Origin: Candidula unifasciata
Taxonomy: Eukaryota > Mollusca > Gastropoda > Stylommatophora > Geomitridae
DNA length: 64,000 nucleotides
Direction: 5' to 3'
NCBI GenBank assembly: GCA_905116865.2
Contig: CAJHNH020001113.1
Coordinates: 2,501-66,500, forward strand
Shown here: positions 11,388-20,999 of the stretch, piece after piece
How the letters are laid out: every line of letters begins with the position of its first letter
Position numbering within the stretch: position 1 is the stretch's first letter
The notes under the pieces: generated by a model
The model's input: only the letters and a program-made list of their open reading frames with translations
What the model was told of the DNA's origin: nothing
Database searches by the model: none
Program-made: the position numbers and the translations under genes

Positions 11388-11660
11388 CTCTACTTGTGGG
11401 TTCCGGGGTCCCACTGTGGGAAAAACAAGAACAGACAAGCATGTCGTAAGAGTTGACTAACCGGAGGGCTACCTTCGAAGTTGAAGTGCATTTGACCGAG
11501 TGGCAAGAAACTAACAGTCTGCATAAGATACGTCAAATGTGTAAAACGGATATGCTAGCAACACTCGGGTTCTGGAACACGACTAAAGTCCAGAGTTGGA
11601 CGAATATCCAGAACTTTCCGCGGAGTTTACAGCTGGTGAAAGTGGAGAAGAAAAAAAAAG
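11388..11660 (+). mobile_element. Dispersed family F element (copy 2)
   Basis: This is the best forward copy: 'gtgggttccggggtcccac', 'agcatgtcgtaagagttg', 'caacactcgggttctgg', 'actaaagtccagagttgg', 'cgcggagtttacagctgg' and a 3' GAA/A-rich tail at 11645-11670. Function is unknown. The conserved order and A-rich tail support a retroposed element. Confidence 0.6.
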
Positions 11661-11889
11661 AAGAAACAGGCGAGCAGCAGTAGGAGTTATTTCAAGTTGC
11701 CGACCTGTGTGCCAAGGATTCAAAAGAGACATTACAAGAGACAACAGTTGACCAGTCAAGAAGACATATAAAGCCAGCCTAGTTGATGTTAATTCTTGAG
11801 CCGAGCACGACTCGTGATAACTGCTTTCACATACCGAGTAGCAAGAGACAGTTTTATCATCATTATACATTCGAGATTCCCACTAAGGG

Positions 11890-12215
11890 CTCTAAATATA
11901 TAAATAAGAGATAAGATCAAGAATGAGGAAATCCTAAGTATAATGAGGGTACCGGCAAGTGTGGATTTCGTTAGAAGATAACTGGTTATTTGGTTTGACC
12001 ATATAACGCGGATGTCAGCAAACAATATACCTACCATAGCAAGTAATGATGTGCAGACCAGGTGGGAAGCGAAGAAAAGACCGACTATGCAAACGATGGA
12101 CAGTGGGAATAACAGAGTCCCAGGAAATCCCTATTGTCAAAGTGCACAAACAGGCACTTTTCTGTAAATTATACTTCGATACCGCAAGGTACCAGAAGGT
12201 CAAGATAAGATAAGA
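11890..12215 (+). pseudogene. LINE RT C-terminal fragment with GATAA tail
   Basis: A decayed frame reads 'DKIKNEEILSI' then 'WFDHITRMS', matching the 'RxRNExI...RWFGHVxRM' C-terminal pattern of non-LTR reverse transcriptases. The fragment ends in a short GATAA-type repeat ('gataagataagatgag') near 12195-12212, a likely LINE tail. Confidence 0.55.
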
Positions 12216-12424
12216 TGAGACACTTGAGTTTAGTAGAGATAGAATCAAGAGTAAACAAAATGTTGAACATACATTTTTTTACCGTAAAAAAAAAGTATTG
12301 AATTTCCAGCAGATGTAGTTTTTGTTGACACTGAGGACATGTAATTAAATTAGAAAGTACATAAACTTTTAAAATAGGCTTCTGTGAGGAATTTGTAATT
12401 CTAGTTTCTGCCTGCGACCCGACA

Positions 12425-13165
12425 TAGTCATAACTTTGCGGAGAAACGCCAGCTCATCCTGATTGAGCTGACCGTGCCGTACGAGTCGCGAATGGACGAA
12501 AATCACAGGTACAAGCTCGAAAAGTACAGTGATCTCTCAGCCGGTCTGCGGAGAGACGAAACGTGCGCAGTAAAACCCTTAGCCGTCGGGTTAGGCGCAA
12601 GAGGTCTTATCCCCACTTCCATGTTTAATGTGCTAGACCAGCTGGGCTTGCGAGGAAACTAGCGCAAACGATCACTAAAACAACTGGGCGCAGCTGCTGA
12701 AAGAGCTTCGGGCTGGCCCTAGACGCAACGGAACATCGTGGGGGAACTGGGTCTCGGTAGTCTGGTCCGGGTCTCTAGTAGAAAAGAAAGTCTTATTACT
12801 CAAAAAGCCAACGTGTCCGAAATGTCTGCCAGGTTTCCTCTGCCAACTGCAAAAGTCAACTACGTGTCCAATGAACCACCCGTAAGCTTGCCACTTGGTC
12901 GTTAAGGTAGCCGGCTGATCTAATGGGCTACCGCGGCGACAATACATATATTTAACTTCGAATCTCACAGTATCCGTTGCATAGTTACCATTTTCGTCTT
13001 GTCCTTGTCCGGTAAAGTGCAGCAAGAGAAGTTGAGGCCTAAGAGTCATGACTCAGGTCGGCCCACCCTTTGAAGTTGTCTAGAAAGTAATGGCATGAAA
13101 CAATTCTTGACGAGGGATCTTCTACTGATGATTGGTGGACTCCTACTGTCCATGCTCCCCTGTGG
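12425..13165 (+). pseudogene. Second PD-(D/E)XK-like retroelement fragment
   Basis: Frame 12444-12660 encodes 'QLILIELTVPYESRMDENH', 'YKLEKYSDLSAGLRR' and 'GARGLIPTSMFNV', matching the 2.4-3.0 kb ORF closely. It starts inside the domain (the RPD half is missing), hits a stop at 12661, and the rest of the domain follows as 'RKRSLKQLGAAAERASG'. Downstream, blocks such as 'ctggtccgggt' + 'ctagtagaaaag' and 'gtctgccag' match the flank of the first copy in reverse complement, which defines a shared 3' UTR of about 400 bp. Confidence 0.6.
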
Positions 13166-13540
13166 AGTTCTGGCTCGTCTGCACTGATAGGTAAAACCTT
13201 AAGTCACTCACTTGGTTGATTGAGCCATGATGTTTTTTGGGTTATCATGGATGGCGCTCCCAAAACAGATACCTAGGCTATTGAAACATCATCTCCCCAC
13301 GGAAGTTTGTTGGACTAGTCTACTGTGGTCGAGGTTATGGGTGTGGCGGTCTGTTGTTGTCTTGCATTTAGGTTTTTATTCAGAGAAAGAGACTTCTTGT
13401 GAAATAGGTTTCATCCCTCTCTAAATAGGTTTTGCGTTAGACCCAGTTGTCGATATTTTTTGGAATGTTGAAACCTCTAGGATGGTGAAATATACAACAC
13501 GTTTTGTCAACGGCATTGCGGAACATCGCCGTGAAAGTGA
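13166..13540. other. No recognised feature
   Basis: Short frames only. No repeat family or RNA gene is recognised between the retroelement UTR and the promoter-like block at 13.54 kb. Confidence 0.35.
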
Positions 13541-13650
13541 CCCAAGGTCAAGTGGCTCGAGGTCGACCAATCAAAAGGTAGCTAACCTGAAGGTCGATCA
13601 ATCAGAAGTGAGCTAGTGTGTATATGAGCGGTCGGTGGAGAGACCAACGT
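13541..13650 (+). promoter_or_regulatory. Promoter-like block: two CCAAT-type boxes and TATA-like box
   Basis: Two direct repeats with a 30-bp period, 'gaggtcgaccaatcaaaag' (13559) and 'gaaggtcgatcaatcagaag' (13589), each carry a CAAT core. A TATA-like 'gtgtatatgag' follows at 13617-13627. The architecture looks like an RNA polymerase II promoter, perhaps of an old LTR element, but no matching LTR or downstream gene was found. Confidence 0.3.
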
Positions 13651-14004
13651 TTCAATAACGACTTTTTTTTTTTAAACCAGTGGGAACGGAAAAGAGACGG
13701 CGTTGGGGGAGGGGGTGTGTGCATTTCGTATCAGAGTCCATGAAAAAGCGCACTCAGTATATGTGCTAGCAGCAACACACCTGGACTCCCATGCTCTACT
13801 TGTGGATACTTTTGTTAACGCAGGCGCACAGGCTGCTCCATTCGCCATGGGTTGTGATTCCTATACGCCTCTACAGCACAAAATACCAATACTGCCTAGA
13901 AAGACCAGAAGATGACAGCTTACCAACAGTTAGTTTGTCATTAAGATACTACATCACAATTTGATCTAGCAACAAAATAAGACAACATATGTTTCTTTTA
14001 AACG

Positions 14005-14119
<115 letters not shown>

Positions 14120-14560
14120 GCACTTATTATCTACAAAACAAATTATAAAACGCAGCACTGAGATGTAATTCGCTTGAGAACCTCTCTAACTGTTGGCACA
14201 ACATGATTTTTAAAATATACAATTATTAAATGACACACACAAAAAACCATTTCTTTTTTTTTTTTTTTTAGGGTTAAAAACTTCATTTTATCTTTCTTGA
14301 GAATAACAATGTAAAGTGTAAACAAAAATACAGTCTGCTAGATAATTATATGTATTTATACTGTTTTAAAATGTAACATTGTGAAATTATTGAAAAGGAA
14401 AAAACGAAAGGGAAAGAGCAAACAACAACCACAAGAAGAAAAGTGTTTTATCGAGGCAGGATAAAAAATAATCAAAGCCGGGAGGGAAAACGACTTTTTT
14501 TCGCGCTCTGGTAAAGAGAACATCAAACCAATGCATGCTGTGCCCAATATGCAACAGTGC
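14120..14560. other. AT-rich spacer, no gene seen
   Basis: It contains A- and T-homopolymers (e.g. T16 at about 14254-14269) and no informative frame. Confidence 0.4.
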
Positions 14561-15376
14561 AGTCAGCAAACAATCAGAGACTGAACAAAGGAGACAGATG
14601 CAGCCAACAAACAATCAGAGACTGAACAAAGGAGACAGATGCAGCCAACAAACAATCAGAGACTGAACAAAGGAGACAGATGCAGCCAACAAACAATCAG
14701 AGACTGAACAAAGGAGACAGATGCAGCCAACAAACAATCAGAGACTGAACAAAGGAGACAGATGTAGCCAACAAACAATCAGAGACCGAACAAAGGAGAC
14801 AGATGCAGCCAACAAACAATCAGAGACTGAACAAAGGAGACAGATGCAGCCAACAAACAATCAGAGACCGAACAAAGGAGACAGATGCAGCCAACAAACA
14901 ATCAGAGACTGAACAAAGGAGACAGATGCAGCCAACAAACAATCAGAGACTGAACAAAGGAGACAGATGCAGCCAACAAACAATCAGAGACCGAACAAAG
15001 GAGACAGATGCAGCCAACAAACAATCAGAGACTGAACAAAGGAGACAGATGCAGCCAACAAACAATCAGAGACTGAACAAAGGAGACAGATGCAGCCAAC
15101 AAACAATCAGAGACTGAACAAAGGAGACAGATGCAGCCAACAAACAATCAGAGACTGAACAAAGGAGACAGATGCAGCCAACAAACAATGAGAGACTGAA
15201 CAAAGGAGACAGATGCAGCCAACAAACAATCAGAGACTGAACAAAGGAGACAGATGCAGCCAACAAACAATCAGAGACTGAACAAAGAAGACAGATGCAG
15301 CCAACAAACAATCAGAGACTGAACAAAGGAGACAGATGCAGCCAACAAACAATCAGAGACTGAACAAAGGAGACAG
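14561..15376. repeat. 41-bp tandem array, about 20 copies
   Basis: The unit contains 'cagccaacaaacaatcagag' followed by 'actgaacaaaggagacagat' and one more base, giving a 41-bp period. Copies are almost identical; three carry a C variant (agaccg) spaced by two and three units. The unit length is not a multiple of 3, so all three frames cycle and the long apparent ORFs are artefacts. The array is highly homogeneous, so it was recently amplified or homogenised. Confidence 0.95.
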
Positions 15377-16202
15377 AACATTGAAGGCGTGTGTCAAGTG
15401 CATCTTGTCAACACAAAAAGATAGACGACAGAAATAAACCTCAAGCTGTTAGCAAAGTGAGCATGCATGATAAATACGCTTAGAAAAAAAGATTATCATA
15501 TAGCAGCGTCAGCAAAGTTGTTGGGGGTCTCTAAATGATGCTTAGATCTACTTAGAGAGATAAGTATAGGTGAAAGAGAAGTGGCATGAAGGAGTAGACT
15601 CACAGGAAAATAGATAGAATGTGTGAAGTGAAAATGAAGGGAGAAAGATACTGGCTCTGGTTTGCGGAAAGAAGAGGGAGAAAAAAAAAATTTTTAAACG
15701 ATAGTTATTTTAATAAAGAACCAAGTTCAGCTGTTTGGTTTCCAAAAATGTGGATACAAGAAAAAATGAAAGATAAAGGCAGACCTTTACAAAATACCGC
15801 TAATGTACAGATCAGTATCACCTCGCATATTTAAAACTTTTGCGGAAATGATTAAATTCTTCTCTTCTAACGTTTGAAATGCATCAACAGATAGAACAAA
15901 GCAGCCGATTGCACACCAACAGACAAAAAAACATGCCCCCTCTCCCCCCCCCCCCCCCCAAAAAAAAAAGAACAAGCAACAGCACACTCGCACTCCTTCA
16001 AATAGTCGACTGTCCAGTCAGCTGTGGATCTCCCCTGGATTCCCCCTATTTGGGGTAAGATATTTATAAAGCACCAAAAATTGTGTAGTATCCATAATTA
16101 TGTTTGCGTCAACACTGAAGGGTTACTGATCAGGAAAACACCATCCCGATGTTGCAAAGGATTGAACCTGGTTCGTTTGGAATATGTTGTTGAAACAATA
16201 AG
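15377..16202. other. No gene recognised; C16A10 tract
   Basis: Mostly AT-rich sequence with a C16 run directly followed by A10 (15944-15969). Short frames show no family signature. Confidence 0.4.
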
Positions 16203-16495
16203 ACTTCTTCTTCTTCTTATTGTTCACCGGCTGTAAACTCAGGCGGAAAGTTCTCGTTTTACGTTCACTTCTGGGCTTTAGTCTTGTTCCAGACACTGAG
16301 TTTTGCGGGTGCATCGGTTGTACTCATCTCGCTATTTTATATATGTAGACTGTCGGTACTTAGCTTCTCGGGCAGATGAAAAATGACTGATGGAAATATT
16401 CATAATTAGTCGCCTACTACAGCATGCTTGTTGTGGGGCACTGGGTCTATCTCCCCCCCCCCCCCTTTTCATATGGGACCCCAGAACACTCACAA
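16203..16495 (-). mobile_element. Dispersed family F element (copy 3)
   Basis: In reverse complement: 'gtcccatatg' core, 'agcatgctgtagtaggcg', 'caaaactcagtgtctgg', 'gactaaagcccagaag', 'gcctgagtttacagccgg' and a GAA-repeat tail (plus-strand 'cttcttcttctt' at 16205). A C14 run at about 16453 interrupts the 5' part. Confidence 0.6.
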
Positions 16496-16784
16496 AAAGA
16501 AGTGTGCTTGAGGGAATAAAAAGCACAAGTAGATCCATTAGAAGGCTGTATACATGATTAAACAAACAGGAAGCAAGTACACAGAGGCGTCAACAAGCGG
16601 TGTGCGCGCTCTCTCTAAGATCTCCAGAGTGACTGAGACGACGAGCGTAGAGTCAGCAGGAGGCAGACTCAGGAAACGTAGCAGCAGGCTCTGATGTAAT
16701 CGTAGGGAAAAGTTGCTGACATGGGGGATAAGTCAACGGAGAAGGATGGGGTTCTGATTTAAGCAAGAGTCGTGGTAGGTATAG

Positions 16785-17035
16785 AGGAGCGACTGGCCAA
16801 ACGGTTAGGACGCTGTGCTCTCATGCAAGAGACCAGGGTTCGAATCCTTGGTGAGGTTGAGGTTTGTTTTTCTGTCAGGACAAAATTAAATTCTAACTCG
16901 CACAGTCCGTGGCGATAGCCCTTGCCATACAGCCCTAAATCCTCAGGCTCAAAGACCCATCCCCGGCCTTCACAGCAAGAAGTTGTACAATAAAGGCAGT
17001 AGTTGGCTGTTTTTTGTTGTTGTTGTTGTTGTTCA
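16785..17035 (+). mobile_element. tRNA-derived SINE, family D
   Basis: The head shows A-box-like 'tggccaaacggttagg' and a good B box 'gggttcgaatcc' at tRNA-like spacing. The body is unrelated to families A-C and ends in a (TTG)n tail near 17010-17032. Only one convincing copy is in the window. Confidence 0.65.
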
Positions 17036-17059
17036 GTGGTATGTATAAAACAAGAAATC

Positions 17060-17765
17060 AAAAGTACCATACGTGATAATGTCAAGACAGGGAAAGGATA
17101 TAAATTCCAGCCACATACATGTCGATAATATGAAAATCAAACGAACGGAAACATATAAGTACTTGGGTGCAAACTTCAAATGCTCCAACACGCTGAGAGA
17201 AGATGTACAATCAGAATACAATATGGAAATAAAGTATACTATGCCCTTCACGTTTGCTATGGTCAAAGTCTTTGTCTCTTAACACCAAGATCAAAATCTA
17301 TAAAACCTTAATAAGACCAGTCGTTATTATTGGCTCTGAAACTTGGAGCACAACTAAAAGAGGTGAAGCACTTTTTCGAAAACAGTCTTACGACGAATCT
17401 TTGAATCAACCAAAAACGCAAACAGATTGTAGTGGAGAGTGAAAAGCAAGTACGAAATTTACAATCTGTTTAAATCACCACTAAAAACTGGCACTTGTGG
17501 ACTAAAAGACTGGTTGGGGTATAGTGAGCGAATGTCAGATGACAGAGAGGTTAAAAACACAAGGGAGCTGAACAGTCGTAGATCACTAGGCAGACCGAGA
17601 AGACGATGGAGAGATGATTTCTAGACAGACTTATAAACACTTAGTTTCACCAACTGTAAAGAGAAGGCCAACCAGAGAGATGAACGGAGGTGGGTGCAGC
17701 AATGAACACCAAGGGCTCGGAATGCTGAAAAAGGAGAAACAGCACCATCAATTGTGGAGATTTGC
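17060..17765 (+). pseudogene. LINE RT C-terminal fragment, multiply frameshifted
   Basis: Pieces in successive frames read 'KRTETYKYLGANF', 'NTKIKIYKTLIRPVVIIG' + 'SETWSTTKR', 'LRRIFESTKNANRL' and 'SLGRPRRRWRDDF'. This is the thumb and C-terminal region of a non-LTR RT. The region after 17560 is repeated at 35.31-35.48 kb. Confidence 0.75.
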
Positions 17766-17814
17766 AAAGATTACTAAGTAAGGTAACTGATCCTTTTTTG
17801 TGTGCGTCAGTGGC

Positions 17815-18022
17815 TACCTTAACTTGGGCATATGATGCTAGATTCAATATTTTTATATACCAGTCGGCACTCAGTGAGTGATTAATCAACAACCACGGGC
17901 CGCCATTATTTCCAAAGACATTCTCTGGTATCTATCACAGGCTGGGTCAACCTGGGTGCCAGATCGTCCTGACAAAAATAGAACTTAAAAACCTTCGTGC
18001 CGACAGACTCTATGGCAGCTCC
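17815..18022 (-). mobile_element. SINE family B, partial copy
   Basis: Reverse-complement order of the family: 'tcggcactcagtgagtga', 'gctgggtcaacctgggtgcc'. The tRNA head at the right is decayed ('cagctccccg'). Confidence 0.55.
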
Positions 18023-18109
18023 CCGTGGAGAAAAGGTGTATGTACAAATTGGGACCGCACGCGAAACTATGTTTTAGTACGCCAATAACAATAATATTTG
18101 GAAAAATAA

Positions 18110-18430
18110 TTATCAACTTTCTATTTCCAGTTCTGACTTACAGGTGTGAGTCAATGGCAACGGCAGCAGCTTACGGAAGCCAGCTTCAGGCCTCAGAAAT
18201 GAGGTATCTGAGAAAGGTAGTCCAGGTGACGAGAAGCGACAAACTTCGCAATCAGACATGATATCGAAACCCAGGCACTCAGTCACAGTTAAGATAGTAA
18301 CTGGTAGGAGTGAGAGGTCAAGAACCAGGGAACCAGACCTCGAGGTCGACCCAGGGATATATGGGAAGACAACACACGACAGTCCCTGACTGAGAGAGCA
18401 CTGGAATGGAACAAAACCAAAAAGAGAACG
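18110..18430 (+). pseudogene. LINE RT C-terminal fragment
   Basis: The frame reads 'FLFPVLTYRCESMA', 'LQASEMRYLRKVVQVTR' and 'DKLRNQT' then stops. The pattern 'LTYxxEx...EMRxLRKxxxxTRxDxxRN' is typical of RT C-terminal tails. It runs directly into the 29-bp array. Confidence 0.55.
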
Positions 18431-18435
18431 GTGTT

Positions 18436-18795
18436 ACATAAATCTGGCGATCTCAGAAATCAGCGATCTTCAAGGTGACACCAGAAATTTGACAATCTCT
18501 CTGGTGACCCTAGAAATCTGATATTCTCTCTGGTGACACCTGAAATCTGATGATCTTTCTGGTGACACCAGAAATCTAACGATCTCTCTGGTGACACCAG
18601 AAATCTGATGATCTCTCTGGTGACACCAGAAATCTGATAATCTCTCTGGTGACACCAGAAATCTGACGATCTCTCTGGTGACACCAGAAATCTGATGATC
18701 TCTCTGGTGACACCAGAAATCTGATGATCTCTCTGGGGACACCAGAAATCTGATGATCTCTCTGGTGATTCAGAAACCTGACGATCTTTCTGGTA
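18436..18795. repeat. 29-bp minisatellite, about 12 copies
   Basis: The unit contains 'gatctctctggtgacacc' and 'agaaatctgat', with a 29-bp period measured between successive 'aaatctg' sites. Edge units are diverged. Minus-strand ORFs across it are repeat artefacts. Confidence 0.92.
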
Positions 18796-18837
18796 AACCT
18801 CTACACTCCAAGGTAGAAGATGATCGACTATGTAAGT

Positions 18838-19205
18838 AAAGTTTGAGGTTTGAGATTTCAACTACGGATCAACATCATGGCACATTGGTAGTAACTTACA
18901 AGTGCTCCGCTCTTCTTCTAACTCAAGTCTGAGTCCGAAGACGCTCAGCATTGTGCACAAGCTCTGTAGCTCCGGAGAGGATCCTGGAAAACTTTGGGTA
19001 GATTTTTAACTCCAAATTTTGTCTGGGCAGCTCTTTTCTTCAACTGCCGAGGGATTTTTTTTACGTGCGCAACAATGCGCACGAACGTCCGATCTCACTA
19101 CCCATTGACCAGGGGAAAATTACTAGAAGTCCAAGTCACGTGAAAAAATCTCAGTCCTTACGGAACCTACTTGAGGCGGACACTACGTATCGAGACCACG
19201 CGGCG
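18838..19205 (-). mobile_element. tRNA-derived SINE, family C (copy 1)
   Basis: On the plus strand the 3' half comes first ('gatcaacatcatggcac', 'gactcaagtctgagtcc'-like block, 'ttttgtctgggcagctc', 'acgtgcgcaacaatgcg', 'ttactagaagtcc'). The decayed tRNA head lies at the right. It matches copies at 26.8, 37.7, 47.3 and 61.4 kb. Confidence 0.7.
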
Positions 19206-19394
19206 ACCTCGCTGGCAATCTGTTATGAAGAATGACTGAACAAACAAGAAGAAACTTTCAATATGATTTAGAAGTGGTTACATGTAGATACAACCTAATT
19301 TCCTTTTTTTTTTTTTTTTCTAGTCACTGGAGCAGTTTTTGTCAGATATCTCTCTTTTTTTTTTTTTTTAATTTGTCATATTGTTATAAGTTAC

Positions 19395-19800
19395 ATACCG
19401 ATGTAAGTCGTGGACTATCTCTCAGTCCTTAAGAAAGAGAATAGGGGCCTTTGAGCTGAAATGCTTTAGAAAGAATCTCAGAATATCTTGGACAAAGAAA
19501 AGGAGAAATAGTGACATCTTCAAAGATCTGAACATCAAGGAAGATTGCCTAATAAACAGCATCCTGTCTCTGAAGCTGAAATATTTTGGTCATATCAAGC
19601 GCCACGACGGATTGGAAAAAATTATAGCAGAAGGCATGGTACCAGAAAGGAGGGGTAGGAGCCGACCGACAAGAAGATGGGCACAGGATATAAATGACTC
19701 CTTGAGTATGAAAGTACATGAGGCGATAGAACTGGCGAGTTTCTTTCAGGTAGACTGTGATGAGAGCAAAGGACCTGCTACATGATGAGGATGATGATTA
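19395..19800 (+). pseudogene. LINE RT C-terminal fragment (copy 1 of pair)
   Basis: Translates as 'FELKCFRKNLRISWTKKRRN', 'LKYFGHIKRHDGLEK', 'IIAEGMVPERRGRSRPTRRW' and ends in GATGAT/TTATTA-type repeats. A sister copy lies at 36.6-37.2 kb. Confidence 0.75.
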
Positions 19801-20461
19801 TTATTAGTGACTATGTTTGGCACTGAAAGCTTACAGCGGGATAACTACGCCTTCTATGGAATGTTTCATTGTCCTATCCAAGTCGTGCCTTATATACTCA
19901 TATGATCCGCTGTGTTTTATTTCCGTCTCATCCTAAATTATACATAAATGCCAGGCGGTTTATCCGGCCAAACAAAACTCAGACGTTCTTGATGCCAATA
20001 AACTGCTGCAAAACCCAGTTACTTTTAAGAGAATTTGTATTCCAATTTTCGTCGCATTCGTAAAATAACGTCATCGTGTACAATTCTAGCAAGTGCAGAC
20101 AGAATAGTTTGATAGCCCAATTTGCCTGAATTAGGTCTGTCCCAGAAGTGAACAGACTGCCTACCCACAGGCCAGTCTCAAAAGTGATAATCTCTGTGCT
20201 ATCAGAAAACCACCGACCGACAACGTGGGTCCCGGAAATGCCCAATAAGAGTGAAAGATCGATAGCGAAAACCTGTATTGGCAGAAGTACTTCCTGAGTC
20301 AACTTGCTGCTCAGAAGCACGGGGGTTGTGTTTCTTTGGTAAACATCCTGGGCTTGTTTTATTTTTGTTTTGTTAGACGGATCCGCCGTAATAAATTGTT
20401 CAATCTTAATGGAATTTACGGAAATTGGTGACCGGTGTGCGTCATTATTTTCATATCTGGT
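19801..20461. other. No recognised feature
   Basis: Ordinary-composition sequence. A minus-strand frame (about 113 codons at 19979-20320) has no family signature I recognise. Confidence 0.35.
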
Positions 20462-20660
20462 TCTTTTTCTCCTCCTCCTTCTTTTCCTTCTTCTCCTTCT
20501 TCGTTTTCTTCCTCTTCTTCTTCTTCTTTTTCTTCTTCTTCTTCTTCTTCTTCTTCTTCTTCTTCTTCTTCTTCTTCTTCTTCTTCTTCTTCTTCTTCTT
20601 CTTCTTCTTCTTCTTCTTCTTCTTCTTCTTCTTCTTCTGCTTCTTCTTCTGCTTCTTTTG
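20462..20660. repeat. (TTC)n polypyrimidine tract
   Basis: About 200 bp of mostly TTC on the plus strand, with an imperfect CTC/TTC-rich 5' part. A mirror polypurine-polypyrimidine tract of this kind can adopt triplex DNA. Poly-Ser, Phe, Leu and Glu frames are artefacts. Confidence 0.95.
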
Positions 20661-20999
20661 TCATTTTTCTAATACCAGGTTAAAGCCCGGTGTCTTGGTT
20701 TTCTGTATTTGTCTGGCGTTCCTCAGATGACTTGGGGGATGGATTCGTTTATCTTTTTTTTTTCTCAGGATTTAGCTACACCACATCTTTCTTGGTCTTC
20801 TCTCGCCTTTCTCCTAAATGCTCTGCTATGAAAAACCTCATATGCAGTTTGGTATGGTTGCATTCTCACTAGTTGATTTACGACTTTAATGTAGTAATGC
20901 TTCAAGAGCCTAATGCAGACAAATATCATTGCCCCGGATATGTCAGATACGTAAACCCTGCTGGACATCACTAGAGACATGGACAATGTCTGCTAGTGG

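Noticed and set aside
14561..15376. CRISPR-like regular repeats
   Set aside because: Units are head-to-tail with no unique spacers, in a eukaryotic context.
16788..16860. Possible functional tRNA gene
   Set aside because: A- and B-box-like motifs exist, but a complete cloverleaf was not convincing and the sequence continues into a SINE body with a (TTG)n tail. The same applies to the other tRNA-like heads.
18436..18795. Repeat-protein ORFs (90 and 133 codons)
   Set aside because: Artefact of a 29-bp minisatellite; three units make a 29-residue cycle.
19979..20320. 113-codon minus-strand ORF
   Set aside because: No recognisable domain, signal peptide or splice support; could be chance.
20370..20730. 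Poly-Leu, poly-Phe, poly-Ser and poly-Glu ORFs
   Set aside because: Translation of (TTC)n.
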